The notes beneath the pieces are model-generated. The model saw nothing but the letters and a program-made list of their open reading frames with translations. It was not told the DNA's origin and searched no databases. A DNA stretch of 64,000 bases, taken from the NCBI RefSeq assembly GCF_016775705.1, contig NZ_CP068760.1, positions 1,116,001-1,180,000 of the forward strand, in the 5' to 3' direction. A program made the translations under genes and the position numbers. Source of the stretch: Chryseobacterium cucumeris. Lineage in GTDB: Bacteria; Bacteroidota; Bacteroidia; Flavobacteriales; Weeksellaceae. Positions 46,630 through 56,028 of this stretch are shown here, piece by piece. How positions within the stretch are numbered: position 1 is the stretch's first letter; each line of letters opens with the position of its first letter.

Positions 46630-47555
46630 AAAAAATGATCTTTCCAAAGTCTCTTAAAAAAGGAGACAAAATAGCTGTTATTTCCCCTGCAGGAGCTGTA
46701 GATGCCACTCAACTGGAAAAGGGAATAGAAATGATTAAAAGCAGAGGTTTTGAACCCGTTCCCGGAGAACATCTCTACACTAAATTTTCAAACGGATATA
46801 ATTATGCCGGAACAGAAAAGGAAAGAGCAAAAGATATCAACTGGGCTTTTAACGATAAGGAAATAAAAGCTGTATGGGCTTCAAGAGGAGGCTATGGTTG
46901 CCAGCATCTTATTCAGCATCTGAAGCTGAAAAATTTCTCAGAAAACCCGAAATGGTATATTGGATATTCTGATAATACAGTTATCCAAAGTTATCTGATG
47001 AAAAAAGGTTTTGTTTCCATCCATGGACAAACCATCAAAACATCCAGCTTTGGAGTTACCGGAGAAAGTTATGATCTTATTTTCGATATCCTGAAAGGGG
47101 AAAAGCCAAAATACAGCCTTAAATCTCACCCATTCAATAAAAAGGGGAATATTCAGGGAGAACTGGTCGGAGGGAATTTAGCCCTTATCTATGCCCTTCT
47201 TGGAACCAAATATTCATTTGACTTTAAAGACAAGATTCTGTTTATTGAAGATATCGGGGAAAACTTCTATGCACTGGACCGTATGATCATGAGTCTGGAG
47301 CTGGCAGGTGTTTTCAATAAAATCAAAGGATTGATTGTTGGTGGAATGACCAATATGGGTGATGAAAAGGAAAATCAAAGCTATGATGAAAGTTTTGATG
47401 AGTTCGTTTATAAACTGATCTCAGACAGAATTTCAAAATATAAATTTCCCGTAGTGTTTGCTTTCCCGAATGGACATATTAAGGACAACAGACCCCTTTT
47501 AATTGGTGCCAACGTGAAAATGAAAGTGGATGCTAATGTAAAAATAGATTTTTAA
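46626..47555 (+). CDS. LD-carboxypeptidase (S66 family)
   Basis: A 309-residue cytoplasmic peptidase of the MccF/LdcA family, which cuts the L-Lys/DAP-D-Ala bond of murein tetrapeptides during recycling. The Ser-Glu-His triad is visible: GYSDNT (Ser), IEDIGE (Glu) and FPNGHI (His). RGGYGCQHL precedes the nucleophile region. Coupling with an exporter gene is unusual and could mean that the exporter removes a released amino acid. That link is inference. Confidence 0.87.
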   Translation: MKKMIFPKSLKKGDKIAVISPAGAVDATQLEKGIEMIKSRGFEPVPGEHLYTKFSNGYNYAGTEKERAKDINWAFNDKEIKAVWASRGGYGCQHLIQHLKLKNFSENPKWYIGYSDNTVIQSYLMKKGFVSIHGQTIKTSSFGVTGESYDLIFDILKGEKPKYSLKSHPFNKKGNIQGELVGGNLALIYALLGTKYSFDFKDKILFIEDIGENFYALDRMIMSLELAGVFNKIKGLIVGGMTNMGDEKENQSYDESFDEFVYKLISDRISKYKFPVVFAFPNGHIKDNRPLLIGANVKMKVDANVKIDF

Positions 47556-47597
47556 GGCACTACTACTCTCCCATCTCCAGACTCTTAACTATAAACT

Positions 47598-47969
47598 ATG
47601 GCTCATCACAATGATTTTGGAAAAATAGCAGAGAATCTCGCTGCTGATTATCTTCAGAAAAATGGCTATAAAATTAAGGCCAGAAACTTTCGTTTTAAGC
47701 AAAACGAAATTGATATCATTGCTGAAAAAGATAATCTGATTATTATCGTGGAAGTGAAAGCAAGATCCACCGATGCGTTCATCCTTCCTCAGGAAGCTGT
47801 AACCAAAACAAAGATAAAATCTATTGTTTCTGCAGCTAATCATTATCTGGAGGAATGTAATAACGATCAGGAAGCCAGGTTTGACATTATTTCTGTTCTT
47901 CCCGATGAAAACAAAAATTTAGTAATTGACCATATCAAAGATGCTTTTCAGTCTTTTGATGCGAATTAA
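47598..47969 (+). CDS. YraN-family endonuclease-like protein (UPF0102)
   Basis: A 123-residue protein with a restriction-endonuclease-like core: the catalytic FKQNEIDIIAEKD, then VEVKARST. YraN proteins are widespread and are thought to act in DNA repair or recombination, but their exact activity is not established. It lies 42 bases after the LD-carboxypeptidase gene. Confidence 0.88.
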   Translation: MAHHNDFGKIAENLAADYLQKNGYKIKARNFRFKQNEIDIIAEKDNLIIIVEVKARSTDAFILPQEAVTKTKIKSIVSAANHYLEECNNDQEARFDIISVLPDENKNLVIDHIKDAFQSFDAN

Positions 47970-48051
47970 TAAATCAATACAACAATGTTTGAATGTAACA
48001 GAATCATGACATTGATAGAGGAGTGCATTCGGACATTTAACAACCAATTTT

Positions 48052-48801
48052 ATGAAGACAATATTAATCACCGGTGCAACTTCCGGTATAGGTAAAGCCA
48101 CTGCAGAGCTTCTTGCAAAGCAAGGAAACAGAATTATTATTTGTGGAAGGAGAAGTGAGGTGCTGGAGTCTGTAAAAACAGAACTTTCTCAATACACCGA
48201 AATATTTAGTTTAATATATGATGTAAGAAATCTTGAAGAAGTGGAAGCAGCCATTAATTCTCTTCCTGAGAACTGGAAAGATATTGATGTTCTGATTAAT
48301 AATGCCGGCAATGCTCATGGGTTAGATCCTCTCTCTGCTGGTAAGACGGACGACTGGGATTCTATGATTGACGGAAATGTGAAGGGATTACTGTATGTTT
48401 CCAAAATGATCATTCCAACTATGAAAACTAAAAATTTAGGTCATATTGTAAATATCAGTTCTGTAGCAGCAAGACAAACCTATGTGAATGGAGTAGTGTA
48501 CTGTGCAACGAAGAAAGCAGTAGACGTTATTTCGGAAGGGATGAGATTGGAGCTTACGGAATTTGGAATCAAAGTAACCAACATCCAGCCGGGCGCTGTA
48601 GAAACAGATTTCTCTCTGGTAAGATTCAAGGGAGATAGTGAAAAAGCTTCAACGGTTTATGAAGGTTATGATGCTCTGAAGGCGGAAGATATTGCTGATG
48701 CTATTGCTTACTGTGTGAACGCACCGAAACACGTTACCATTTCAGATATGACCATCTATCCAAGTGCTCAGGCTGAACCAAGAACGATTTATAGAAAATA
48801 G
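48052..48801 (+). CDS. Short-chain dehydrogenase/reductase (YdfG-like)
   Basis: A 249-residue oxidoreductase with the ITGATSGIGKATAELLA nucleotide-binding loop, NNAG, and the catalytic Ser plus YCATKKAV (Tyr and Lys). The C-terminal region (TIYPSAQAEPRTIYRK) and overall pattern match serine/3-hydroxy-acid dehydrogenases such as YdfG. Its substrate is not certain. Confidence 0.88.
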   Translation: MKTILITGATSGIGKATAELLAKQGNRIIICGRRSEVLESVKTELSQYTEIFSLIYDVRNLEEVEAAINSLPENWKDIDVLINNAGNAHGLDPLSAGKTDDWDSMIDGNVKGLLYVSKMIIPTMKTKNLGHIVNISSVAARQTYVNGVVYCATKKAVDVISEGMRLELTEFGIKVTNIQPGAVETDFSLVRFKGDSEKASTVYEGYDALKAEDIADAIAYCVNAPKHVTISDMTIYPSAQAEPRTIYRK

Positions 48802-48885
48802 TCCAAAATAATGGAGTAAATTTGTAGAATATTATAAAGCGATTTTGCTTTTCGCGATTTTGCTGTTTAGCTTTAAAACAAAAAA

Positions 48886-49566
48886 ATGAAAATTCTATAT
48901 CTGGAAACATCATCGAAAAACTGTTCAGTAGCCATATCAGATAATGAGAAGTTATTGTGCCTTTGTGAAGAAGTTTCTGAAAACTATAAACAGTCTGAAA
49001 GTCTTCACACTTATGTAGAGTGGGCATTGGAAGGAGCGGGGATAGCGCTTAAAGATATCGAAGCCGTTTCTTTAGGAAAAGGTCCCGGATCTTATACCGG
49101 CCTAAGAATCGGAGCAGCCTCAGCTAAAGGGTTTTGTTATGGACTCAGGGTGCCTCTGGTAGCAGTGAATTCTCTTGAAAGCATGATAGAGCCTTTTTTA
49201 GGCGATAACTATGACTTCGTTATCCCTTTGATCGATGCAAGGAGAATGGAGGTTTATACGGCCGTTTATGACGGTAAAACAGGGGAGGAGTTATCCAATA
49301 CCGAAGCCAAGATTCTGGATGAAACATCTTTTAAAGAATTTAAAGATAAAAAAGTTCTGTTTATAGGGGATGGCGCTAAAAAAGCAAAAGAGATCGTAAA
49401 TCTTCCGGATGCAGTTTTTAATGAAAACGTTTATCCGTCTTCCCAATATCTGATCAGAAAAACGCTGGAGAAAATAGAAAATAAAGAATTTGAAGATATG
49501 GCTTATTTTGAGCCTTTCTATCTGAAGGACTTCCACGGAGTAAAGAAAAAGAAAAGCGAAGAATAA
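48886..49566 (+). CDS. tsaB: tRNA threonylcarbamoyladenosine biosynthesis protein TsaB
   Basis: A 226-residue protein that partners TsaD in making t6A37 in ANN-decoding tRNAs. The N-terminal ASKHA-type LYLETSSKNCSVAI and the GKGPGSYTGLRIGAASAKG segment (about 65-83) are diagnostic. The last codons overlap the left arm of the terminator that separates it from the convergent PorW gene. Confidence 0.92.
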   Translation: MKILYLETSSKNCSVAISDNEKLLCLCEEVSENYKQSESLHTYVEWALEGAGIALKDIEAVSLGKGPGSYTGLRIGAASAKGFCYGLRVPLVAVNSLESMIEPFLGDNYDFVIPLIDARRMEVYTAVYDGKTGEELSNTEAKILDETSFKEFKDKKVLFIGDGAKKAKEIVNLPDAVFNENVYPSSQYLIRKTLEKIENKEFEDMAYFEPFYLKDFHGVKKKKSEE

Positions 49567-49580
49567 ATCTTCGCTTTTTT
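49552..49580. terminator. Bidirectional hairpin terminator
   Basis: AAAAGCGAAGA and TCTTCGCTTTT form the stem. It overlaps the stop codon of tsaB and ends four bases before the end of the convergent porW gene. Confidence 0.8.
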
Positions 49581-49583
49581 ATT

Positions 49584-52139
49584 TTATTGAGGTCTTGGCG
49601 GGATCTTGGAACCCGATTTTGTTTCGTTTGGCTGTTTAGGACTTTGCTGTGGAGCAGTATTCGTATTAATGTTCTGCATCGTATCCAGCTTCTGTACTTT
49701 TCCACTATTCATTTGTGGAACTCCCGTATTTTGGGTGTTAGGTTGTACAGGTGCTCCTGACGGTTGTTGAGGAATATTATTTCCTTTGTTGTCCGTTGCC
49801 TGGAAGCTGAGGTCACTTTTCAGATAATTCAGCATTTCTTTAGCTCTTATTCCTTCAGGTGTTTTGGAATAATTCAGGGCAATCTGTTCCAGCTGGAGAA
49901 TCATAACTTCTTTTCCACTTGATTTTCCTGCATTGAACGCATTTAATAAATACAGCTTAGGAACCAGAGCATCTTTCGGAAACTTCTGAATCGTCTGATC
50001 TATAATATCTTTACTTTCCACAAATTTTTCTGATTCAAATAGCGCATATGCCTTCTTATATTCGTTTTCAACTTCTTCAGTTGATTTTACAAATGATTTA
50101 TTTTTAGGATTTCTGGCAAATTCAGCGTAAGAAGTATAAGGATAATCAGCTAAGAGAATTTGTTTTGCTCTTTCAGAAGCCTGTGGATTTTTCTCATAAT
50201 TCATGGCAAAAATCTCATACAATGCCTGTAACATCACTTTTTCTTCCGGTTTTACATCTACAAGATCATAAAGCGTTTTCGTAGCCAGTGGAGTATTGGT
50301 AAAATAATTCTGATACATAATTCCCAGACCTAGTGAAGCAGTGTCTCTGTCCTTTTTTAACTGAGATAATTTCCCCTGATCCGTAGGAATCTGTTCAATA
50401 TAGTACGCAGGCTCAAAACGTCTTGGATTAGGCGCAGAAGTTACTCCCAACGCTTCATTTTTCATATCTTCAATAGAGGCCATTTTCTTGGAAGAACGCC
50501 AGTTATCGGCCAGGGCACGGTCTCCCCAGATCTGCTTAAATGAAGAGGTTCCTTTGCTTACCGTTCCTGAATTGCTGAAATAAAAACCTTTTGTAGTGAC
50601 TCCAAAGTCTTCAAAAGAATTGCCGCTATTGGCAAAAATAGAATTGGCACTGTAATCTCCGGTATCAAAACCTTTACTTCTTTCTGCACGTCTTCTTTCC
50701 TGCTCCTCTTTCTCTTCTTTAATCTTTAATTTGGCAATATATTTTGTGAAATAATCTGTTTTCTGACTGTCATTCATCTTTGCCAGCGTAAGGATACTGT
50801 CATTCTTTTTGATCAGATAGTAGTTTTTGGAAATCTTTTTAATGTATTCAGACTGGTCTTTTAACAGTATTTTTGAAGGTTCATAAGTCATTACAGCAAG
50901 TGCAGAATCATAATAACTTCCGGCTCCGATATAATCATTCTTATCAAGATAGCTTTTTCCTATTTCATAATAAGCCAATCCACGGATCTGAGGATCAGAA
51001 ACCTTTTCAAACAGTGATTTTCTGAAGAATTGCTGCGCTTCATCCTTTTTGCCTGCTTTATTGGCCATTAATCCTAAAGCGTAGTAAAATTCGTTCTTTC
51101 TGGAGCCATACATTCCCTTTTTACTGATTCCTTCCAGGTAATTTTTTGCTCCTGCATAATCACCTTTGCCGTTAAAAGTTTTGGCGATGGCAACCTGAGA
51201 TTTTACTTCAAATTCGAAATCACTGGCATATTTATACGCTGCAGCATAGCTTTCTCTTGCTTTATCATTCTGATTCAGATTTTCCAGCACCTGACCTCTC
51301 AGATAAGCGATTCTGCTTTTCAGTTTTCTGTTTGTATTGAGCTCAAAAGCATTGTCAAGTTCCTTGGCAGCTTCTTCTTTCTTACCGGCATCAAGAAGAG
51401 ATTCGGAATAGTAAATGCTCAGCAGTTTTGCATAACTTTTACTGATATCTTCACTTTTCAGTTTGGCAAATGTTTCATGCGCTCTGTGATAATCTTTGAT
51501 TTGATCATAAGCAAGCCCCTGATAGATTCTTGCAAGTGCAATTCTCTTATCATCTTTCATACGGGTGAAGACATAATTGAGAGCATCCAGGGCCTCCAGA
51601 GATTTACCACGGTAAATTCTTGCCTGCGCAAGGATCATGTAGGCATCAAAAATCTGCTTGTTTTTCTCTTCACCATTTCTGGTTACAGAATATTTATTAA
51701 TTGCTTTTAAAGCTTTAGCTTCTGCAATTTCCAGAGTAGTGGCTCCTTTATTCTCTTCTCCGTCAGGTCTTGAAGGACCGTTTCTCTGAGGTCCGCCGGG
51801 AATATTCGGAATTCCTGAATTGCCTCTTCCTGAAGGTCTGTTGGCTACTTCTGCCATCTTCATCGAATTTTCGGCAAAAGCCTCAGTCTGTCCAAGATCA
51901 CTTCCTAAAGGCTGTTCTTCATAAGTCAGAATAGGAATGTAGGGAGCATAAAAGTTGTCCTTATGCCCTTTGTCTCTGGTGGTAAACTCACTGTTTAATG
52001 CATCTTTTGCATTAAATAATGTGTTATAATATGTGGAAAATCCTTTCAATACTCTTGATCGCTGCTCCGGCTTTTTGGTTTTGGTAGCACAGGAAGCAAC
52101 AAGACATATGACTAAAAGGAATAATATATTCTTTTTCAT
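49584..52139 (-). CDS. porW: Type IX secretion/gliding lipoprotein PorW (SprE)
   Basis: An 851-residue TPR-rich lipoprotein. The N-terminus MKKNILFLLVICLVASC has the lipid-anchor Cys at position 17. A conserved region (STYYNTLFNAKDALN) follows, then many TPR-like repeats (about 200-460 and 600-750) and a low-complexity Pro/Gln/Asn tail. The layout matches PorW/SprE, which supports the type IX secretion motor and gliding in Bacteroidota. It is the last gene of a minus-strand run from 54.1 kb, but a 148-base gap separates it from maf. Confidence 0.8.
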   Translation of the reverse strand: MKKNILFLLVICLVASCATKTKKPEQRSRVLKGFSTYYNTLFNAKDALNSEFTTRDKGHKDNFYAPYIPILTYEEQPLGSDLGQTEAFAENSMKMAEVANRPSGRGNSGIPNIPGGPQRNGPSRPDGEENKGATTLEIAEAKALKAINKYSVTRNGEEKNKQIFDAYMILAQARIYRGKSLEALDALNYVFTRMKDDKRIALARIYQGLAYDQIKDYHRAHETFAKLKSEDISKSYAKLLSIYYSESLLDAGKKEEAAKELDNAFELNTNRKLKSRIAYLRGQVLENLNQNDKARESYAAAYKYASDFEFEVKSQVAIAKTFNGKGDYAGAKNYLEGISKKGMYGSRKNEFYYALGLMANKAGKKDEAQQFFRKSLFEKVSDPQIRGLAYYEIGKSYLDKNDYIGAGSYYDSALAVMTYEPSKILLKDQSEYIKKISKNYYLIKKNDSILTLAKMNDSQKTDYFTKYIAKLKIKEEKEEQERRRAERSKGFDTGDYSANSIFANSGNSFEDFGVTTKGFYFSNSGTVSKGTSSFKQIWGDRALADNWRSSKKMASIEDMKNEALGVTSAPNPRRFEPAYYIEQIPTDQGKLSQLKKDRDTASLGLGIMYQNYFTNTPLATKTLYDLVDVKPEEKVMLQALYEIFAMNYEKNPQASERAKQILLADYPYTSYAEFARNPKNKSFVKSTEEVENEYKKAYALFESEKFVESKDIIDQTIQKFPKDALVPKLYLLNAFNAGKSSGKEVMILQLEQIALNYSKTPEGIRAKEMLNYLKSDLSFQATDNKGNNIPQQPSGAPVQPNTQNTGVPQMNSGKVQKLDTMQNINTNTAPQQSPKQPNETKSGSKIPPRPQ

Positions 52140-52287
52140 TATTCAATATAACTCGCTAATCTGCTTTTTATTATCAGCAGTTTGATGATTTTGTAAAAAT
52201 AATAAAATTTTATAATGAATAATATTTATATTTCTGGTAGAAATATTTTATTTCTTCTTTAATGGGAGTTTCGAACCTGATAATCTT

Positions 52288-52851
52288 TTAAATCAGAGAA
52301 GATTCTTTCAGTATTTTATAAACAAGATGGGTAGGGAGCCCCATAATGGTATAATAACTTCCGGTAAGACTTGTGATCTTTGCCATTCCCAGCCATTCCT
52401 GAACACCATAGCTTCCGGCTTTGTCGAAAGGCTTATAGTTCTGAATATAATAGTTTATTTCATCATCCGAAAGCTTGTCCAGAGTAACATCAGCCACATC
52501 GGTTTCAGTGATCGATTTTCCGGCGGTTTTGATGGTAATTCCCGTATACACCTGATGCGTTCTTCCTGAAAGGTTTTGAAGCATTTTAAAGGCATCCGCT
52601 TCATCTTTAGGTTTACCAAGGATCTGATTGTCGATAGCAACTACCGTATCGGCAGTCAGAAGTACTTCACCCGCTTCAAGTTTTCTAAAGGCTGAAGCTT
52701 TTAAATCAGAAAGATAAGCTGCAGCATCTTCTATTTTGATGTTTTCCGGAATAATTTCTTCACAGTCTATTTTTACAACTTCAAATTCAAAGCCTAAACT
52801 CGAAAGAAGTTCTTTTCTTCTTGGGGATTGTGATGCTAAAAGTAATTTCAT
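52288..52851 (-). CDS. Maf-family nucleotide pyrophosphatase
   Basis: A 187-residue house-cleaning enzyme that hydrolyses modified or non-canonical nucleoside triphosphates. The LASQSPRRKELL start, TADTVV (with the catalytic Asp) and the SGRTHQVYTGI segment are present. Its sub-specificity (dTTP/UTP or m7GTP) cannot be stated from this alone. It lies eight bases after the kdsC-like gene. Confidence 0.92.
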   Translation of the reverse strand: MKLLLASQSPRRKELLSSLGFEFEVVKIDCEEIIPENIKIEDAAAYLSDLKASAFRKLEAGEVLLTADTVVAIDNQILGKPKDEADAFKMLQNLSGRTHQVYTGITIKTAGKSITETDVADVTLDKLSDDEINYYIQNYKPFDKAGSYGVQEWLGMAKITSLTGSYYTIMGLPTHLVYKILKESSLI

Positions 52852-52859
52852 ACAGATAC

Positions 52860-53378
52860 TTATACAGATTGAGTATTATCGTCATGCCAGTTCCCCTGAA
52901 CTTTCATTACCTGTTCAATGACATCACGAACCGCACCGGTTCCACCTTTTTTCGGGGAAATATAATCGGAAATTCCTTTTACTTCAGGAACCGCATTTTC
53001 AGGACATGCCGCAATAGCTGAATTTTCCATAATATGAATATCCGGAAGATCATCACCCATGGTTAGTATTTCTTCGTTCTTAAGATTGTATTTCTTCTTA
53101 AAGTCTTCAAAATCAATCATTTTGTTGTGGGACTTAGGGTAGTAGTCCTGAATACCCAGATAATTGATTCTGTGCTTTACCATTTCATCATTTCCTCCCG
53201 TAATAACCCCAATTAAATAATTGTTTTTTAAAGCTTTTACTACTGCATAACCGTCCAGGACATTCATTACCCTGCACATATTTCCTCCGGGAAGCAGATA
53301 TACGCTTCCGTCTGTGAAAACTCCGTCAACATCAAATACAAATGCCTTAATATCTTTTAATTTCTCTTTATAGCTCAT
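52860..53378 (-). CDS. kdsC: KDO 8-phosphate phosphatase (KdsC)
   Basis: A 172-residue HAD phosphatase without a cap domain. The HAD motifs are FDVDGVFTDGS (nucleophile and acid Asp) and GDDLPDIHIM (metal ligands), with the GVITGG and KKGGTGAVRDVIE segments. It dephosphorylates KDO 8-phosphate in lipopolysaccharide core synthesis. It overlaps the upstream Rossmann gene by 11 bases, so they are translationally coupled. Confidence 0.88.
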   Translation of the reverse strand: MSYKEKLKDIKAFVFDVDGVFTDGSVYLLPGGNMCRVMNVLDGYAVVKALKNNYLIGVITGGNDEMVKHRINYLGIQDYYPKSHNKMIDFEDFKKKYNLKNEEILTMGDDLPDIHIMENSAIAACPENAVPEVKGISDYISPKKGGTGAVRDVIEQVMKVQGNWHDDNTQSV

Positions 53379-54117
53379 ACATTTCCTGAATAGAATGATT
53401 CATTGTTTTATAAATTTCAAGACTTTCGTCTTTTAATAATTGTTCATGCAGCTGTAAAATTCTTACATCATTTCTTACTGCGGGGCCTGTTTGTACCATT
53501 TTAGGTTCAATTTCATGAATTTTCTGAACCGTTTCATCAATCAGCGGCAAGAAATAATCAAACGGAATTTCCTGAGAATCTGAAATTTCTTTAGCCCTTG
53601 AAAAAAGGTGATTCACAAAATTGCAGGCAAAAACAGCTGTCAGGTGAATATATTTTCTTTTCTCGTAGCTGCTTTTCATCACCCTTTCTGAAATTTTTGA
53701 AGCAAGATCGAACAGTATCTTTTGATCCTCTTCATTTCCGGCTTCTACGAAAAACGGAATTTTTTCATAGTCAAGTTCCTTGGATTTTGAAAAAGTCTGT
53801 AAAGGGTAGAAGCTGGATTTTCTATACTCACCAGCCAGAACTTCTTTTGGAAGAGATCCTGAGGTATGGGCCACCAGACAATCTTTTTTTGTAATAATTT
53901 TTGAGACTTCTTCCACAGAATGATCGCTTACACAAAGAATATAAAGATCTGCTTCTCCCAGATGATCCGTAGAGTAAGGAATATTTAATTCTTCAGAGAT
54001 TTTACTTAATTCTTTTTCGTTCCTCCCAAATAGCTGCGCCACAGGAATGCTTTTCAACGTGAAAGCTTTTGCCATATGATAGGCAACATTTCCGGAACCG
54101 ATGATTACAATTTGCAT
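53368..54117 (-). CDS. Rossmann/DUF2520 oxidoreductase-like protein
   Basis: A 249-residue protein with an N-terminal NADP-binding IGSGNVAYHMAKAF at residues 5-18 and a helical C-terminal DUF2520 domain (about 115-249). It resembles the ketopantoate/pyrroline-5-carboxylate reductase fold, but its substrate is unknown. The start at 54117 (MQIVIIGSGN) is chosen because it puts the Rossmann loop at the N-terminus. It is the first gene of the kdsC/maf operon. Confidence 0.8.
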   Translation of the reverse strand: MQIVIIGSGNVAYHMAKAFTLKSIPVAQLFGRNEKELSKISEELNIPYSTDHLGEADLYILCVSDHSVEEVSKIITKKDCLVAHTSGSLPKEVLAGEYRKSSFYPLQTFSKSKELDYEKIPFFVEAGNEEDQKILFDLASKISERVMKSSYEKRKYIHLTAVFACNFVNHLFSRAKEISDSQEIPFDYFLPLIDETVQKIHEIEPKMVQTGPAVRNDVRILQLHEQLLKDESLEIYKTMNHSIQEMYEL

Positions 54118-54240
54118 ATAACAAATATAAGATTTTAAGCTGAGCCGGGAAAGGAAGATCACTTCAGAAATCAGGGACTGTAATCTAGGCACGTTTATTG
54201 CGTAAGTGTCTCATATTATTTTTAATATTTAAAATGAAAA

Positions 54241-54273
54241 TTGAATTTTTAATTTAACTTTCAGCTATTTTTG
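54241..54273 (+). promoter_or_regulatory. Bacteroidota promoter of the sigma-factor operon
   Basis: TTG (54241-54243), 22 bases, TATTTTTG (54266-54273): a full match, 25 bases before the start codon. Confidence 0.65.
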
Positions 54274-54298
54274 TAATCTAAAACAATGAAGGCATCTT

Positions 54299-54850
54299 AT
54301 GAAGATTAAGGACGCGGAAATTATTTCGTTGATGCAAAATCCACGAACCCAGGATAAAGGGGTTCGTGCCTTGATGGATGCCTATCAAAGCAGATTGTAC
54401 TGGCACATACGAAGAATTATTGTGGACGGAGATCTTGCACAGGATACTTTGCAGGAAACTTTTATTAAAGCATATCAGAATTTTCATCAGTTTAAAAATG
54501 ATAGCCAGTTGTATACCTGGTTGTACAGAATCGCTACCAACGAAGCACTACAACAGGTCAACAAAATGAAAAAAATGCAGAAAACGGATGAGGATCCGGA
54601 GTATCATATGCAGAATCTCGTCGCAGATAATACAGAAGGAGATGCTGAAGAAATACAGATTTTACTGCAGAACGCTATACAGAGCCTGCCCGAAAAGCAG
54701 AAACTGGTATTTATGATGCGGTATTATGATGATTTGCCCTACGAAGAAATATCAAAAATTGTGGATATGTCGGTAGGCACTTTAAAAACAAATTATCATT
54801 ATGCCAAACAGAAAATAGAAGATTATATTAAAGAAAATTACGAAAAATAA
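54299..54850 (+). CDS. ECF-type RNA polymerase sigma factor
   Basis: A 183-residue sigma-70 family factor with only regions 2 and 4. Region 2 covers about 20-95 (AQDTLQETFIKAYQNFHQF, YTWLYRIATNEAL) and region 4 about 120-175 (LPEKQKLVFMMRYYDDLPYE, MSVGTLKTNYHYAKQKI). It heads a three-gene operon with a membrane anti-sigma-like protein and a small Spy-like periplasmic protein. This suggests an envelope-stress role. Confidence 0.9.
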   Translation: MKIKDAEIISLMQNPRTQDKGVRALMDAYQSRLYWHIRRIIVDGDLAQDTLQETFIKAYQNFHQFKNDSQLYTWLYRIATNEALQQVNKMKKMQKTDEDPEYHMQNLVADNTEGDAEEIQILLQNAIQSLPEKQKLVFMMRYYDDLPYEEISKIVDMSVGTLKTNYHYAKQKIEDYIKENYEK

Positions 54851-54866
54851 TTTTTGACCAACAAAG

Positions 54867-55409
54867 ATGAAAGAGTTCGACATAGAAAAATTAGAGCGTA
54901 AAAACATTTACACAGTTCCTGATAATATGTTTGAAAATATTCAGGAGAACGTTATGAATGATATAAAGGCAAGTAAAAAAGCACCTGTCTTTAAGCTGAA
55001 CTGGATGTATGCAGCAGCGGCATCGCTGGCTTTGATTTTTGGAGCAACTTATGTTTTTAATTCAGATAATGATTCCCCTGAACAGATGCTGAACTCTAAA
55101 ACAGCTTATGCTGCCAATAACGGAGCACCGAAAACAGAAAGCGAGCTGGCTTATGAAACTTTAAAATCTGATTTAACTTCTGTTGAAAACAATGATCAAA
55201 CAGTTGACAATCAAAAAAATAACAATGTCTACGCTTCTAAAAGTGTAAACGAAACCAAAAAAACTGCAGAGACCCCTGAACCGGTGAAAACTGTAAAGAA
55301 AAAAGAAGAAACACGAATGAATGAATATCTTGACTCGTTTTCTAATTCTGAAATTGCAGAGTTAGCAAGTAATTCGACTCAGGACGTTTATTTGGATATT
55401 TATAATTAA
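54867..55409 (+). CDS. Putative anti-sigma factor, single-pass membrane protein
   Basis: A 180-residue protein whose N-terminal 45 residues are cytoplasmic (PDNMFENIQENVMNDIKASK), followed by one membrane helix (about 46-64) and a polar, repetitive periplasmic part rich in Asn, Lys and Glu. It starts 16 bases after the sigma gene. Position, size and topology fit an anti-sigma factor, but no zinc-binding ZAS motif is present. Confidence 0.7.
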   Translation: MKEFDIEKLERKNIYTVPDNMFENIQENVMNDIKASKKAPVFKLNWMYAAAASLALIFGATYVFNSDNDSPEQMLNSKTAYAANNGAPKTESELAYETLKSDLTSVENNDQTVDNQKNNNVYASKSVNETKKTAETPEPVKTVKKKEETRMNEYLDSFSNSEIAELASNSTQDVYLDIYN

Positions 55410-55415
55410 AAGAAA

Positions 55416-55928
55416 ATGAAAAAGATATTATTGACGTTTTTGATTATTTATGGCTTTGGATTGAATGCCCAAAGAACGGATTATGATTGGAAAAAGATGG
55501 ATCCTAAACAAAGGAAAGAAGTCATCAATAATCTTTCTCCGGAAGAGAGAAAAGAACTCCTGAAGAAATTCAGGGACAATATGATCATGGATAATCTTAA
55601 TGTTGATCCGGATGATAAAGCCGAATTTACACAATTGTATAACGAATATCTGGATAGCCAGAGGCAGATAAAAAGTCAGTTTAATTCGAACTTTGATCCT
55701 GAATCCTTAACGGATGACGAGGCTAAAGCAAAATTGCAGCAAAGTTTTGAATTGGGACAGAAGTTATTGGATAACAGAAAGAAATACGCAGATAAAATGC
55801 AGCAGGTAATTCCCTGCCAGAAAGTTTTGAAGCTGTTTCAATCCGAGAAAATGATGAAGGATAAAATGGACGAAAGAAGACCTCACGGAAACCATAACAA
55901 TGCTTCGGGATCCAAACAGAACCCATAA
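55416..55928 (+). CDS. Spy/CpxP-like periplasmic protein
   Basis: A 170-residue secreted helical protein. The signal peptide (MKKILLTFLIIYGFGLNAQ) is followed by charged helices with LSPEERKELLKKFRD and a later QKLLDNRKKYADKMQQVIP, reminiscent of the LTxxQ-like helices of Spy/CpxP. The C-terminus is disordered and basic. It lies six bases after the anti-sigma gene and is probably a chaperone or sensor of envelope damage. Confidence 0.72.
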   Translation: MKKILLTFLIIYGFGLNAQRTDYDWKKMDPKQRKEVINNLSPEERKELLKKFRDNMIMDNLNVDPDDKAEFTQLYNEYLDSQRQIKSQFNSNFDPESLTDDEAKAKLQQSFELGQKLLDNRKKYADKMQQVIPCQKVLKLFQSEKMMKDKMDERRPHGNHNNASGSKQNP

Positions 55929-55950
55929 TAGTTTATTTTTTTAATGTTGG

Positions 55951-55992
55951 ACGGCTCTTACAGATCTTTCTGTGAGAGCCGTTTAATTTTTT
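55951..55992 (+). terminator. Hairpin terminator of the sigma operon
   Basis: ACGGCTCTTACAGA pairs with TGTGAGAGCCGT, followed by a T-rich tail. Confidence 0.8.
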
Positions 55993-56028
55993 TGTAAATT
56001 CCTATTTTTGATAAGTTAAACATAAATT

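Noticed and set aside
49584..52139. Calling the large TPR lipoprotein a SusD-like nutrient-binding protein
   Set aside because: It has the PorW/SprE N-terminal pattern and tail, is not beside a SusC gene and is much longer than SusD proteins.
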